Positions 33,737 through 42,590 of a stretch of DNA of 51,351 bases are shown piece by piece (within the stretch, counting starts at the first letter, position 1; each line of letters starts with the position of its first letter). The DNA comes from Leptolinea sp. UBA4782 (GTDB taxonomy: Bacteria; Chloroflexota; Anaerolineae; Anaerolineales; Anaerolineaceae), in assembly GCA_002403095.1 (NCBI GenBank), contig DHHC01000053.1:1-51351 (forward strand), given 5' to 3'. The notes beneath the pieces are model-generated. The model was not told the DNA's origin, searched no databases, and saw only the letters and a program-made list of their open reading frames with translations. A program made the translations under genes and the position numbers.

Positions 33737-34132
33737 TTACCGTTTTGTGTATGTTGGTGCCTTGCGGGCTCTCTTCAAACCAGGTTTCTTGCGTTCCTTG
33801 ATGCGGGCATCTCGAGTCAGGTATCCGCCTTCACGCAAGGTATGGATCAGTTCGTTATTTAATTTCACCAATGCACGCGCCATACCCAGCTGGACCGCAC
33901 CCGTTTGACCGCTGACGCCGCCGCCGGCAACCTTCACGGTTACATCCACAGTGGACGGCTCTATGCCAGCTACCTGTAAGGGAGCTACCACTGCTTCCAG
34001 GTCGCCAGTCCGATTAAAATAATCGGCGGCTGGTTTATCATTCACGGTGAAAATTCCAGTTCCACTGGACAGGCGGACACGTGCCGAACTTTCTTTGCGT
34101 CGCCCGATTCCTTCTGTATATTGACCTGCCAT
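33737..34132 (-). CDS. rpsI: 30S ribosomal protein S9
   Basis: 131 residues. The start MAGQYTEGIGRRKESSARVRL, the central GGGVSGQTGAVQLGMARAL and the basic C-terminus ending YTKR, which reaches the P-site tRNA, are diagnostic. It follows rplM by 15 bases and ends the ribosomal array. Confidence 0.98.
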   Translation of the reverse strand: MAGQYTEGIGRRKESSARVRLSSGTGIFTVNDKPAADYFNRTGDLEAVVAPLQVAGIEPSTVDVTVKVAGGGVSGQTGAVQLGMARALVKLNNELIHTLREGGYLTRDARIKERKKPGLKRARKAPTYTKR

Positions 34133-34147
34133 ATTCGCTCAGCTCCT

Positions 34148-34573
34148 CTAAACAATCGCTGTGGGGTTCTGAGCTTCATGTGGGTGCTCATTACCCGCAT
34201 ATACTTTCAACCGCTTGAGCAGCTTGCGCCCAAGTTTGTTGTGGGGCAGCATTCCCCACACAGCATGCTGGATTACCCGGTCAGGGTACTTCGCAAGCTG
34301 ATCGCGCATTCGAATGCTGGTTATTCCGCCTGGATAGCCGGAAACACGATGGTACATCTTGTCATCCAGCCTTTTCTGGCTTACCCGCATTTTACTGACA
34401 TTGATCACTACCACTGCATCGCCCATATCCACACCTGGTGTAAAGGTAGGCTTATGTTTACCAAGCAAATATGAGGCAATCAGAGTGGTCATCCGGCCCA
34501 GGGTCTGGTCCGTTGCATCCACTAGAACCCAGTTTGGTTCTTGTTTACCTTTTAATACGTAGGTCTTTTCCAC
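34148..34573 (-). CDS. rplM: 50S ribosomal protein L13
   Basis: 141 residues, normal length. Diagnostic segments are WVLVDATDQTLGR, ASYLLGKHKPTFTPG and GMLPHNKLGRKLLKRLKVYAG. An early-assembly 23S rRNA-binding protein. The start is GTG at 34573 with GGAG nine bases upstream. Cotranscribed with rpsI. Confidence 0.98.
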   Translation of the reverse strand: MEKTYVLKGKQEPNWVLVDATDQTLGRMTTLIASYLLGKHKPTFTPGVDMGDAVVVINVSKMRVSQKRLDDKMYHRVSGYPGGITSIRMRDQLAKYPDRVIQHAVWGMLPHNKLGRKLLKRLKVYAGNEHPHEAQNPTAIV

Positions 34574-34627
34574 GCTTCACAACTCCACTTACAAGCTAAT
34601 GTATTTCAATCTAGTTCTCTCAGCTTC

Positions 34628-35380
34628 TTACGAAGCCGGAAGAAGGTCACCATAACTTACTTCTGTCAGCACCAGCCCTTTTGCAGGAGCCATTCCGGCT
34701 GAGATCGTAATCCCATTCTCTATGGCATTTCGCAGGGTTTCCAACGGGATGATTCCAGATGCGTGCTGGATTTGCGCCAGTACAATCCTGCGCACCATAT
34801 GATAGAGAAAACCGTTCGCACTGACCGCATACTGCAGCCCGCCATCCACTTGATCCCATCGAGACAGTGTCACCTGCCTGACAGTGCTGCCCCCCTTTTT
34901 AGGGGCAGATCCGAAAGCCTGGAAATCATGATCGCCAATGAACAGGTTTGCCGCTTGCGCTAAAACTGCCAGGTTTGGTTCAGGCCAGACACGCCAAGCG
35001 TACCGTTCTGCCAGTGGGTTTTGGGAGGGGCTGACATAGATACGGTAGTTGTACGTCCGCGCGCTAGCGCTGTAGCGTGCATGGAAGGTATCATCCACCA
35101 GCCGCACACTCCTGACAGCCAGGTCGCCAGGCAGCCTGGCATTCAAGGCTTTTACCAGCGTTGTCTCAGAATGTTTCCATTCTAAATTACAGCTGGCCAC
35201 CTGCCCAATAGCATGAACACCGCTATCGGTCCGGCCGGCAAGGAGAATGGTGCGTTCATTCCAGCCAATCTCCCGGAGTGCATCCTCCAGTACCAGCTGA
35301 ACTGTGCGTTTAATCCCCTGGCGCTGCGAGCCTTTAAAGTCAGTGCCGTCGTAAGCTACGATAAATTGGTAATGTGCCAT
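34628..35380 (-). CDS. truA: tRNA pseudouridine(38-40) synthase TruA
   Basis: 250 residues. It converts uridines 38-40 of tRNA anticodon stems to pseudouridine. The catalytic Asp is in LAGRTDSGVHAIGQVA, followed by ARYSASARTYNYRI and FLYHMVRR. The family's usual MVRN-VG after YHMVR reads MVRRIVLAQIQ here, a small departure of unknown effect. It lies between rplQ and rplM, a common position in this superoperon. The ribosome binding site is weak. Confidence 0.95.
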   Translation of the reverse strand: MAHYQFIVAYDGTDFKGSQRQGIKRTVQLVLEDALREIGWNERTILLAGRTDSGVHAIGQVASCNLEWKHSETTLVKALNARLPGDLAVRSVRLVDDTFHARYSASARTYNYRIYVSPSQNPLAERYAWRVWPEPNLAVLAQAANLFIGDHDFQAFGSAPKKGGSTVRQVTLSRWDQVDGGLQYAVSANGFLYHMVRRIVLAQIQHASGIIPLETLRNAIENGITISAGMAPAKGLVLTEVSYGDLLPAS

Positions 35381-35407
35381 TCCAACCGGATTTTCCGGGA
35401 TGGAGTA

Positions 35408-35788
35408 CTACTCTTCAACCAGTTCAACAAGAACCATTTCCGCCGCATCACCCAGGCGTGGGCCAAGGCGGAGGATGCGCAAATAACCGCCATTGCGGTT
35501 TTCAAAGCGCGGGGCAATCTCATCGAACAATTTCTTAACCGCATCTGGGGCATTTCCAAGCCTGGCAGCTGCCAGCCTGCGGGCGTTTACTTTTTCAATA
35601 TCCGTGCCTTTGCTGCTGTTGCGGGCAAGGGTGATTAATTTTTCGGCTTCACCACGGATTGCCAAAGCTTTGGTGTGTGTTGTTTCGATCCGCTCATGCT
35701 CAAATAACTGGCAGATGAGGTTTCTGCGCAAAGCCAATCGCTGGTCCCGTGATCTCCCTAACTTAAATCCTGCTACCTGATGACGCAT
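35408..35788 (-). CDS. rplQ: 50S ribosomal protein L17
   Basis: 126 residues. MRHQVAGFKLGRSRDQRLALRRNL and ERIETTHTKA are diagnostic, and the C-terminus GGYLRILRLGPRLGDAAEM is intact. GGAG partly overlaps the rpoA stop, with 5 bases between the genes. Confidence 0.98.
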   Translation of the reverse strand: MRHQVAGFKLGRSRDQRLALRRNLICQLFEHERIETTHTKALAIRGEAEKLITLARNSSKGTDIEKVNARRLAAARLGNAPDAVKKLFDEIAPRFENRNGGYLRILRLGPRLGDAAEMVLVELVEE

Positions 35789-35793
35789 TTCTC

Positions 35794-36756
35794 CTACTCC
35801 GTCTCTTTTTCATCTGGCAGGAATTTCTTTTCCTGCATTCTGATCCGCAGTTCATCCAGGCTCTTTTCGCCAAAGTTACGGATCGACATCACTGCCTCAT
35901 CACCCTTCTCTAACAGTTCAAGAACATCACCAACGGTTGTGATCCCTGTCCGTTTGAGTGAATTGAACACCCTTACAGAAAGATCAAGGTTCTCGATCGG
36001 GGTTTCAGCTGCCTCACTGGTAATGCGCGATGTGGCAATTTCCCGTTCCGGTGCCAGCAGTAATGATTCTTCGGTAATGCCTGATATATGGATCAGGTGA
36101 TCGATTAATATTCTGGAAGCGTTGACCAGGGCTTTTTCCGGGCGGATCGTTCCATCTGTCCAGATCTCAAGCGTCAAGCGATCATAGTTGGTGCTTTGGG
36201 CAACACGGGCGCTGCCAACTGTCCAATTGACCCGTTTTACCGGGCTGAAGACTGCATCAACAGGAAGCACACCAATGACCTTGACAACCCTTTCGTTTGA
36301 CGGCAAATAACCGCGGCCGCGCTCAACTGTCATGTCAATTTCCAGTTTTGCTTTTTTGTCATCCACCGAGAAAAGGTAAAGATCTGGATTGACGATCTCA
36401 ACCTCAGGAGGAAGGACAATATCAGCAGCGGTGACTTCGCCAGCACCATGGACTTCCAGGTGGATATGGGCGCTGTCTACATCATGCAATAACAGGCGGA
36501 TCTGCTTGATCTGCAGCATCACCTGGATGACATCTTCGCGCACACCAGGAATTTCTCCATACTCATGTTGAACGTCAGGAATCTGGATCGATGTGACTGC
36601 CGCTCCGTCAAGGGATGAAAGCAGGACGCGACGCAGAGCATTCCCTAACGTTACACCATACCCTCTTTCGAGCGGGCTGATGACGAATTTCCCGTAATTA
36701 CGGGATTCATCTTCTCGCTCTACTTTTGGTTGTACCATATCATTATTTGTAGCCAT
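35794..36756 (-). CDS. rpoA: RNA polymerase alpha subunit
   Basis: 320 residues. The N-terminal dimerisation/assembly domain has GKFVISPLERGYGVTLGNALRRVLLSSL. The C-terminal DNA- and activator-binding domain (about 240-310) has FNSLKRTGITTVGDVLEL and NFGEKSLDELRIRM. AAGGTGA precedes the ATG. It lies between rpsD and rplQ as in most bacteria. This is the subunit that a PhoB-type activator at the pst promoter might contact. Confidence 0.98.
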   Translation of the reverse strand: MATNNDMVQPKVEREDESRNYGKFVISPLERGYGVTLGNALRRVLLSSLDGAAVTSIQIPDVQHEYGEIPGVREDVIQVMLQIKQIRLLLHDVDSAHIHLEVHGAGEVTAADIVLPPEVEIVNPDLYLFSVDDKKAKLEIDMTVERGRGYLPSNERVVKVIGVLPVDAVFSPVKRVNWTVGSARVAQSTNYDRLTLEIWTDGTIRPEKALVNASRILIDHLIHISGITEESLLLAPEREIATSRITSEAAETPIENLDLSVRVFNSLKRTGITTVGDVLELLEKGDEAVMSIRNFGEKSLDELRIRMQEKKFLPDEKETE

Positions 36757-36809
36757 GTTTCACCTTTCCCGACATACCCTGTAAAACCGCATATCGGATG
36801 GTTCAAGCA

Positions 36810-37448
36810 CTACCGAGAGTAGTACTCGACAATTAGCTGCTCAGACAGGTTACCATCAATTTCACCGCGTTCAGGCAGACGCAGAACACGGCCAGAAACC
36901 TTCTTTACGTCCCGATCAAGCCACATGGCACACTGGCGCTTTTCAGCAAAATCTGGCAGCTCTTTGAAGAGTGTGCGGCTTCGGGAGGCTTCACGCACCT
37001 CCACAACATCCCCAGCCCGTAAAAGCATGGATGGGATGGTAGTGCGGCGGCCATTGACTGTAAAATGTCCATGGGCGACCATCTGGCGCGCCTGGGCACG
37101 GTTTTCCGCAAAGCCCATACGGTAAATGACATTGTCAAGGCGTAATTCAAGGGTTTGCAGCAGGTTCAAACCGGTTAAACCCCTGCGCTGCAAAGCCACA
37201 CCAAAGTAGCGGCGGAACTGGCGTTCCAGGATACCGTACATACGGCGTGCTTTTTGCTTGGCGCGCAGCTGTTTTGCATAGTCTGAAGCACGATCGCCAC
37301 GGCCTTGACCGGTGCGGCCATGCTCTCCAGGAGGGTAAGCACGGGCTTCAAAAGCACACTTGGTGGTGAAGCAGCGCTCTCCCTTGAGGAATAATTTTTC
37401 ACCTTCTCGCCGGCAAAGTTTACAAGCCGGACCAGTATATCTCGCCAT
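36810..37448 (-). CDS. rpsD: 30S ribosomal protein S4, zinc-binding form
   Basis: 212 residues. Cys9, Cys12, Cys26 and Cys31 in the N-terminal domain form the zinc site of C+ type S4. The S4 RNA-binding domain has RLDNVIYRMGFAENRAQARQMVAHGHF. In several bacteria S4 also represses its own operon. GGAAGGA precedes the ATG. Confidence 0.98.
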   Translation of the reverse strand: MARYTGPACKLCRREGEKLFLKGERCFTTKCAFEARAYPPGEHGRTGQGRGDRASDYAKQLRAKQKARRMYGILERQFRRYFGVALQRRGLTGLNLLQTLELRLDNVIYRMGFAENRAQARQMVAHGHFTVNGRRTTIPSMLLRAGDVVEVREASRSRTLFKELPDFAEKRQCAMWLDRDVKKVSGRVLRLPERGEIDGNLSEQLIVEYYSR

Positions 37449-37463
37449 AATCGTTTCCTTCCT

Positions 37464-37868
37464 TTATACGCGGCGTTTTTTCGGAGGCCGGCAACCGTTG
37501 TGCGGTACCGGTGTCACATCAGCAATGGAGCGGACTTTGATGCCAGCTGCCTGTACAGCCCGGATAGCGGATTCGCGTCCAGGGCCAGGTCCTTTGACGA
37601 TCAATTCAACTTCCTGCACACCCATCGATTGGGCAGTTTTGATTGCCTGCTCTGCAGCCAGGCGGGCGGCAAACGGAGTACTTTTACGCGACCCCTTGAA
37701 TCCAGCCGATCCTGAGCTGCCCCAGCAAAGAGTATTGCCCTGGGTGTCTGTGATGGTGACAATTGTGTTATTGAATGATGCAAATACATGCACCTGTGCC
37801 GTTGAAACAGCGCGCTTTACTTTCTTTGCGGTGCTGGTGCGGCGGGTTGATCGTACGTTTTGAGCCAT
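37464..37868 (-). CDS. rpsK: 30S ribosomal protein S11
   Basis: 134 residues. The central VHVFASFNNTIVTITD, GFKGSRKSTPFAA and the C-terminus VTPVPHNGCRPPKKRRV are diagnostic. TGAGGAT stands just before the ATG. A 107-base spacer separates it from rpsM, longer than most gaps in this array. Confidence 0.98.
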   Translation of the reverse strand: MAQNVRSTRRTSTAKKVKRAVSTAQVHVFASFNNTIVTITDTQGNTLCWGSSGSAGFKGSRKSTPFAARLAAEQAIKTAQSMGVQEVELIVKGPGPGRESAIRAVQAAGIKVRSIADVTPVPHNGCRPPKKRRV

Positions 37869-37975
37869 ATATCCTCAAATCTTCCCTTACTTTACAAGTT
37901 CATGATACCGAAATTCCATTGCCCGGCCAGGAGCCGCGGGAGGAAGGTCCCACCCAACCAGGCTGGATCATCCGG

Positions 37976-38365
37976 TTATTTCTTCGCTGCTCCACGACGG
38001 CGGCCGCGGCCGGCTACTGTCTTCTTGGGACCTTTGCGGGTCCTGGAGTTCGTGCGGGTCCGCTGACCCCGAACAGGTAAGTTGCGGCGGTGGCGCATTC
38101 CACGATAGCATCCGATTTCAATCAACCGTTTGATGCTCATCTGCACATCGCGGCGCAGATCGCCCTCAACTTTAAAATTCTTCGCGATATATTCGCGCAG
38201 CAGACCAGCTTCTGCTTCTGTCAGGTCTTTTACCCGTGTATCGGGATTTACCTGCGTAGCAGCAATGATCTGTTTGGCACGGGTATCACCAATGCCGTAA
38301 ATATAAGTCAGTGCAACTTCGACCCGCTTATTACGCGGAAGATCAACACCTTCAATTCTCGCCAT
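37976..38365 (-). CDS. rpsM: 30S ribosomal protein S13
   Basis: 129 residues. MARIEGVDLPRNKRVEVALTYIYGIG and RGMRHRRNLPVRGQRTRTNSRTRKG are diagnostic; the basic tail reaches the P-site tRNA. It starts 6 bases after the rpmJ stop. Confidence 0.98.
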   Translation of the reverse strand: MARIEGVDLPRNKRVEVALTYIYGIGDTRAKQIIAATQVNPDTRVKDLTEAEAGLLREYIAKNFKVEGDLRRDVQMSIKRLIEIGCYRGMRHRRNLPVRGQRTRTNSRTRKGPKKTVAGRGRRRGAAKK

Positions 38366-38371
38366 AGCCTG

Positions 38372-38485
38372 CTATCCCTGTCGTTGCTTATGTTTTGGAT
38401 TTTCACAAATTACGTACAGAATGCCGCGTCGTTTTACGACCTTGCATTTTGCACATCTTTTTCCGATAGAAGTTGTAACCTTCAT
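38372..38485 (-). CDS. rpmJ: 50S ribosomal protein L36, zinc-binding form
   Basis: 37 residues: it starts MKVTTSIGKRCAKCKVVKRR and ends NPKHKQRQG. Cys11, Cys14, Cys27 and His32 form the zinc site of C+ type L36. Normal length for the family. It lies between map (52-base gap, no infA) and rpsM (6-base gap). Confidence 0.96.
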   Translation of the reverse strand: MKVTTSIGKRCAKCKVVKRRGILYVICENPKHKQRQG

Positions 38486-38537
38486 AAAAACTACCTCCAC
38501 AATCTATGAACAGCCAAAGTATAAATTATACCTGCTC

Positions 38538-39350
38538 TTACTTACTCTGTCCAGCAAAATCCCATGGATTTTGCCCGTCAGCCAGAACTGTCAGGATTAC
38601 TGGACCGGTCTCGGTGATTGCGACCGAGTGTTCAAAATGGGCGGTATTCATTCCATTCAGTGACACCACAGTCCATTCATCTGGGGTTACTTTGGTTTGG
38701 TTGGTGCCGATCAGCACCATAGGCTCCAGAGCAATTGTCATCCCTGCTTTTAGCAGCATGCCCTTGCCAGGCGTCCCGTAATTTGGCACCTGGGGACCTT
38801 CATGCATCCTTCGCCCTACCCCATGCCCGGTATATTCCCTGGTTACATGCAGGTTGTGTGATTCAACAACATTCTGGACTGCTGCTGAAACATCACCCAG
38901 GAAATTTCCGGGTTTCAACTTATTGATTCCAGCAAAAAGCGCTTTTTCGGTTACTTCGAGCAGCTTCTTGTTTTCTTTTGTAATCTCACCTACACCCATC
39001 GTGAATGCAGCGTCCCCGACATACCCTTTAAATACTGATCCGCAATCGATGGAGATGATGTCTCCGTTCTTAAGTTTCCGGTTTCCAGGTATCCCATGAA
39101 CCAGTTCTTCGTTAACACTCGTACAAATGCTGGCCGGATAAGGATAAGGTCCCGGATAATTTTTAAACGGAGAATAAGCGCCGTATTTTTTTAAGACCGA
39201 TTCAGCAATCTCATTAAGTTCGCCAGTAGTTACGCCTGGTGCAATCGCAGCAGCCACGGCTGCCAGCGCTTCTGCGTTGATCCTTCCAGCTTCACGCATA
39301 ACCGCCAGTTCCTGCGGGTTCTTAATGTTTATTTGCCGGTCCCAAGACAT
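38538..39350 (-). CDS. map: Type I methionine aminopeptidase
   Basis: 270 residues. Removes N-terminal Met from nascent proteins. The five metal ligands are seen: Asp in IISIDCGSVFKGYVGDAAFTMG (two), His in YTGHGVGRRMHEGP, and Glu in ALEPM and AHFEHSVAIT. The NPQELAVMREAGRI start is typical. It starts one base after the adk stop. Confidence 0.96.
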   Translation of the reverse strand: MSWDRQINIKNPQELAVMREAGRINAEALAAVAAAIAPGVTTGELNEIAESVLKKYGAYSPFKNYPGPYPYPASICTSVNEELVHGIPGNRKLKNGDIISIDCGSVFKGYVGDAAFTMGVGEITKENKKLLEVTEKALFAGINKLKPGNFLGDVSAAVQNVVESHNLHVTREYTGHGVGRRMHEGPQVPNYGTPGKGMLLKAGMTIALEPMVLIGTNQTKVTPDEWTVVSLNGMNTAHFEHSVAITETGPVILTVLADGQNPWDFAGQSK

Positions 39351-39351
39351 A

Positions 39352-40005
39352 TCAATTCCTTTTTATGGCCTTCAGCAGGTCAAAAGCAACCTGGTCAATT
39401 TCCCGTGTGCCATCAATTTCAACCAGCAAGCCTGCTTTGGTGTAGTAATCTAATAAAGGCGCAGTCTGCTCACCATACACGTGAATTCGTCTTTTCACGG
39501 TTTCGGGCTTGTCGTCATCACGCTGGTACAGCTCTGATCCATCAAGATCGCAAATGCCTTCAGTTTTCGGCGGATTATTGACACTGTGAAAGACATGTCC
39601 CTGAGCCCTGCAGGACCAGCGCCCGCTCAGCCGCTCGACCAAAACTTCAGCCGGCACGTTGATAAACGGCACGCTTACCACTTCGCCTTCCAGCTTTTTA
39701 AGCATTTCTTTAAGCGCATCTGCCTGCGCAGGGGTGCGCGGGAAACCATCCAGCACTGCGCCATTGGAACAATCGGGTTTCTGCAGCCTGGCCTCGATCA
39801 TGGCGATCGTGACATCGTCAGGAACTAAGTCCCCGCGGTCAATGTATATTTGGGCCAGTTTTCCCAGGTCCGTCTGTGTCTTCAAGTTCTCCCGAAAGAT
39901 ATCCCCGGAAGAAATGTGGGCAAGAGCCAGTTTTTCTGCCAGCATTTTTGCTTGTGTGCCTTTGCCAGCACCAGGAGGACCCAGTAAGACGATAAACTTG
40001 CGCAT
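39352..40005 (-). CDS. adk: Adenylate kinase
   Basis: 217 residues. Interconverts AMP + ATP with 2 ADP. P-loop GPPGAGKGTQ (9-18), AMP-binding DGFPRT and a long-form LID. The LID zinc site, typically Cys-x2-Cys-x16-Cys-x2-Cys/Asp, reads Cys132-x2-Gln135-x16-Cys152-x2-Asp155, so one Cys is lost; the nearby His137 or His140 could substitute. It is 3 bases from secY, a conserved neighbour. Confidence 0.97.
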   Translation of the reverse strand: MRKFIVLLGPPGAGKGTQAKMLAEKLALAHISSGDIFRENLKTQTDLGKLAQIYIDRGDLVPDDVTIAMIEARLQKPDCSNGAVLDGFPRTPAQADALKEMLKKLEGEVVSVPFINVPAEVLVERLSGRWSCRAQGHVFHSVNNPPKTEGICDLDGSELYQRDDDKPETVKRRIHVYGEQTAPLLDYYTKAGLLVEIDGTREIDQVAFDLLKAIKRN

Positions 40006-40008
40006 CGA

Positions 40009-41349
40009 TCAGCCTTTGATCAGGTCTTCTTCGTAGCCATGCAGCTTGAGTTCGGTTTGGATGATGTTGACAGTATCGCGTACAACACCAACAACGATCA
40101 GCAAGCCGGCAGATGAGATTAGCAGCAAACCAGAGGAAGCGCCGGCAGGTAAAATTGCGCTCAGGATATACGGAAGCACTGCCACCAGGCCGAGGAACAA
40201 TGCACCCGGAAGGGTGATGCGACGCTGTACCTTGGTGAGGTACTTTTGAGTTTGACCGCCGCGGATCACACCTGGGATCTGGGCACCCTGCCGTTTCAAA
40301 TTATCGCCATAATTTTGCTGGGTAAACATCACGTCAGTATAGAAGTACGTAAAGACAACCACCAGCACAAAGAACAGGATCGCATACCAGAAATTGTTTC
40401 CGCCAAACAAGCGGTATATACTGCCGGCGAAATTTTTCAGCCAATCAGTACTTGAATTCATAAAATAGCTTGCAATGATGGCTGGGAAAGACATAAATGA
40501 CTGGGCAAAGATCAACGGGATCATGCCTGCCATGTTCACCATCAGGGGCAAGTTGCTGCGCACAGGCATAGACATCCGGTTTCCAATGCGGCGTCCCGGG
40601 AAAAGCACTGGAACAAAGCGGCGTCCCTGCTGCACATATACAATAGCAAAGATCGTCAGCAGGAGGATCGCAAGAATAACCAGCAGCATCCACCAGCCGT
40701 TAACTTTATCGGCCAGCAAAGATGTTATGTTTCTTGGAATTCCAGAAACAATCCCGGAGAAAATGATCAAAGAAAGACCCTGGTTTGGAATACCAAATTC
40801 AGAGATAAGTTGCCCTAACCAGATACCAAACATCGTACCGGCAACCATACTGAATAGGACAGCGATTGTCGGTAGCAGGTTCGCCCCGCTAAAACCGTAG
40901 TTGGTCAGGATTGAGGCTCCACCAGTCATGGAATTGAAGATATTGATCTGACCGATTGCTGAAAGCAAAGCCATCGGGATGGTCAGGATCACAGTCCAGC
41001 GTTCCATCCATTTACGGCCTTCACGCGGGTCATCTTTCAGCCTGCGTTCGAGCGCAGGGATAATCGGAACCAGCAGTTGGATAATGATCTGGGCAGTGAT
41101 ATAAGGGTAAACACCCATTGCAAGGATGGAAAACTTCGATACCGTCCCTCCGGAAAGCATGTCAAGCAAACTGAACAGGTTCCCTGCTGCTCCGCCGCTA
41201 GTTGCAAGGGCCTCAAGCACTGCTCGATTAATCCCGGGGACAGGGATATTCGCTGCCAACCGGTAGATCACAAGCAGGATCAGCGTAATGAGCAGCTTCT
41301 TGCGAATATCCTCAGATTTCCACAGGTAACGCCAGGGTGATCGCTTCAT
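40009..41349 (-). CDS. secY: Preprotein translocase subunit SecY
   Basis: 446 residues, ten membrane helices. The start IRKKLLITLILLVIYRLAANIPVPGI, the segment MGVYPYITAQIIIQLL and the cytoplasmic loop with KRQGAQIPGVIRGGQT are diagnostic. Forms the protein-conducting channel with SecE and SecG, which are not in the window. Follows rplO by 23 bases. Confidence 0.98.
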   Translation of the reverse strand: MKRSPWRYLWKSEDIRKKLLITLILLVIYRLAANIPVPGINRAVLEALATSGGAAGNLFSLLDMLSGGTVSKFSILAMGVYPYITAQIIIQLLVPIIPALERRLKDDPREGRKWMERWTVILTIPMALLSAIGQINIFNSMTGGASILTNYGFSGANLLPTIAVLFSMVAGTMFGIWLGQLISEFGIPNQGLSLIIFSGIVSGIPRNITSLLADKVNGWWMLLVILAILLLTIFAIVYVQQGRRFVPVLFPGRRIGNRMSMPVRSNLPLMVNMAGMIPLIFAQSFMSFPAIIASYFMNSSTDWLKNFAGSIYRLFGGNNFWYAILFFVLVVVFTYFYTDVMFTQQNYGDNLKRQGAQIPGVIRGGQTQKYLTKVQRRITLPGALFLGLVAVLPYILSAILPAGASSGLLLISSAGLLIVVGVVRDTVNIIQTELKLHGYEEDLIKG

Positions 41350-41372
41350 GGGCGATTCTCCTTTTCGATTTC

Positions 41373-41825
41373 CTAGCTAATCAGTTCGATCGAGCCGCCA
41401 GCGGCTTCGATTTTTTCCCGGGCGCTTTTACTGACACGATGCACACGGATTTTCAGGGGAACTTTTACTTCACCCTGCCCCAGGACAACAACAGGATTGG
41501 AAGGTTTTCTGAGCAGTCTTGCTTCTGCAAGGGACTCAGGGGTGACTTCGGATTCCGCCTTGAATGCTTCAAGCTGCGAAAGGTTTACTTCATTGTATTC
41601 AACCTGGAAAGGCGGAGTAAAGCCTTCACCCCGGATAAATGGGAGCCTGCGGTAGAAGGGCAGGTTACCACCCTGGCGGTATACTTTGCCGCCCTGCCCG
41701 CTGCGTGAACCCTCACCTTTGGTACCGCGACCGGCTGTCTTTCCACCGCCGGCAGAGATACCGGTGCCAAGGCGCTTTCGCGGCCGTTTTGCACCTTTAT
41801 TAGGGGCTAAATCATTAAGTTTCAT
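41373..41825 (-). CDS. rplO: 50S ribosomal protein L15
   Basis: 150 residues. MKLNDLAPNKGAKRPRKRLG and the glycine-rich RGTKGEGSRSGQGGKV segment are diagnostic. Its ATG overlaps the rpmD stop by one base (TAATG), indicating coupled translation. Confidence 0.98.
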   Translation of the reverse strand: MKLNDLAPNKGAKRPRKRLGTGISAGGGKTAGRGTKGEGSRSGQGGKVYRQGGNLPFYRRLPFIRGEGFTPPFQVEYNEVNLSQLEAFKAESEVTPESLAEARLLRKPSNPVVVLGQGEVKVPLKIRVHRVSKSAREKIEAAGGSIELIS

Positions 41826-42034
41826 TACTGCACCTGCTCTTCCACATTGACCAGATGGATGACTTTTGCGATCATTCCACGCACAACCTTGGAATCAGCA
41901 AGTTCAACAGTCTGGTTAACCTTATTCAAACCCAAGGCGCGTACCGTTGCCTTCTGGCGTTCCGGTGAGCTTATCAAGCTTTTTACAAGCGTGATCCGCA
42001 GGGTTTTCTTTTCAACTTCACTCTTCTTAGCCAT
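41825..42034 (-). CDS. rpmD: 50S ribosomal protein L30
   Basis: 69 residues from ATG 42034, chosen because GGAGGA lies just upstream and the length fits L30 (about 60); a longer frame adds 16 non-conserved residues. LRITLVKSLISSPERQKATVRALGLNKVNQTVEL is typical. Overlaps the end of rpsE by 8 bases. Confidence 0.96.
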   Translation of the reverse strand: MAKKSEVEKKTLRITLVKSLISSPERQKATVRALGLNKVNQTVELADSKVVRGMIAKVIHLVNVEEQVQ

Positions 42035-42557
42035 TCTTCCTCCGCTCCCAGAAAGGCAGCAGATCCTTTTCAGATTTACCACGGTTAATGGCTTCCTGAG
42101 CTGGATTTTTCAGTTCTTCGAGCGCTGCAAAAGTTGCCTTTACCACATTCAACACGTTAGCGCTGCCCATAGATTTGGTAAGAATGTCACGGATGCCGGC
42201 TGCTTCGCAAACCGCACGTACACCACCAGCTGCAATAACACCAGTACCGGGGGATGCAGGTTTCAATAACACAACTGCGCCACCAACTTTGGCGGTTACA
42301 GGGTGGGTGATGGTAGTACCAGAAAGGGATACATTTACCATCTTTTTACGGGCGCGTTCGCTAGCCTTGCGCATTGCATCCGGAACTGCATTGGCTTTAC
42401 CGATTCCCAGCCCGATCTTGCCATGATTGTCACCAATCACAACAGTTACCCGAAACTGGAAGCGGCGTCCGCCTTTTACCACTTTTGCTACACGCGCAAT
42501 CTCGATTACGCGCTCATCGATTTGTTCTTCTAGAGGTTGGTATTCGACTAAATCCAT
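42027..42557 (-). CDS. rpsE: 30S ribosomal protein S5
   Basis: 176 residues. The RNA-binding S5 domain has VVKGGRRFQFRVTVVIGD and GLGIGKANAVPDAMRKA, followed by the C-terminal segment with GIRDILTKSMGSANVLNVVKAT. Involved in decoding accuracy. Follows rplR by 33 bases. Confidence 0.98.
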   Translation of the reverse strand: MDLVEYQPLEEQIDERVIEIARVAKVVKGGRRFQFRVTVVIGDNHGKIGLGIGKANAVPDAMRKASERARKKMVNVSLSGTTITHPVTAKVGGAVVLLKPASPGTGVIAAGGVRAVCEAAGIRDILTKSMGSANVLNVVKATFAALEELKNPAQEAINRGKSEKDLLPFWERRKNG

Positions 42558-42590
42558 TATCTTTTCCTCGAATTTCCGTATCTACCCGAA

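Noticed and set aside
37464..37868. Plus-strand open frames opposite the ribosomal genes
   Set aside because: All overlap genuine ribosomal proteins and show no motif or ribosome binding site.
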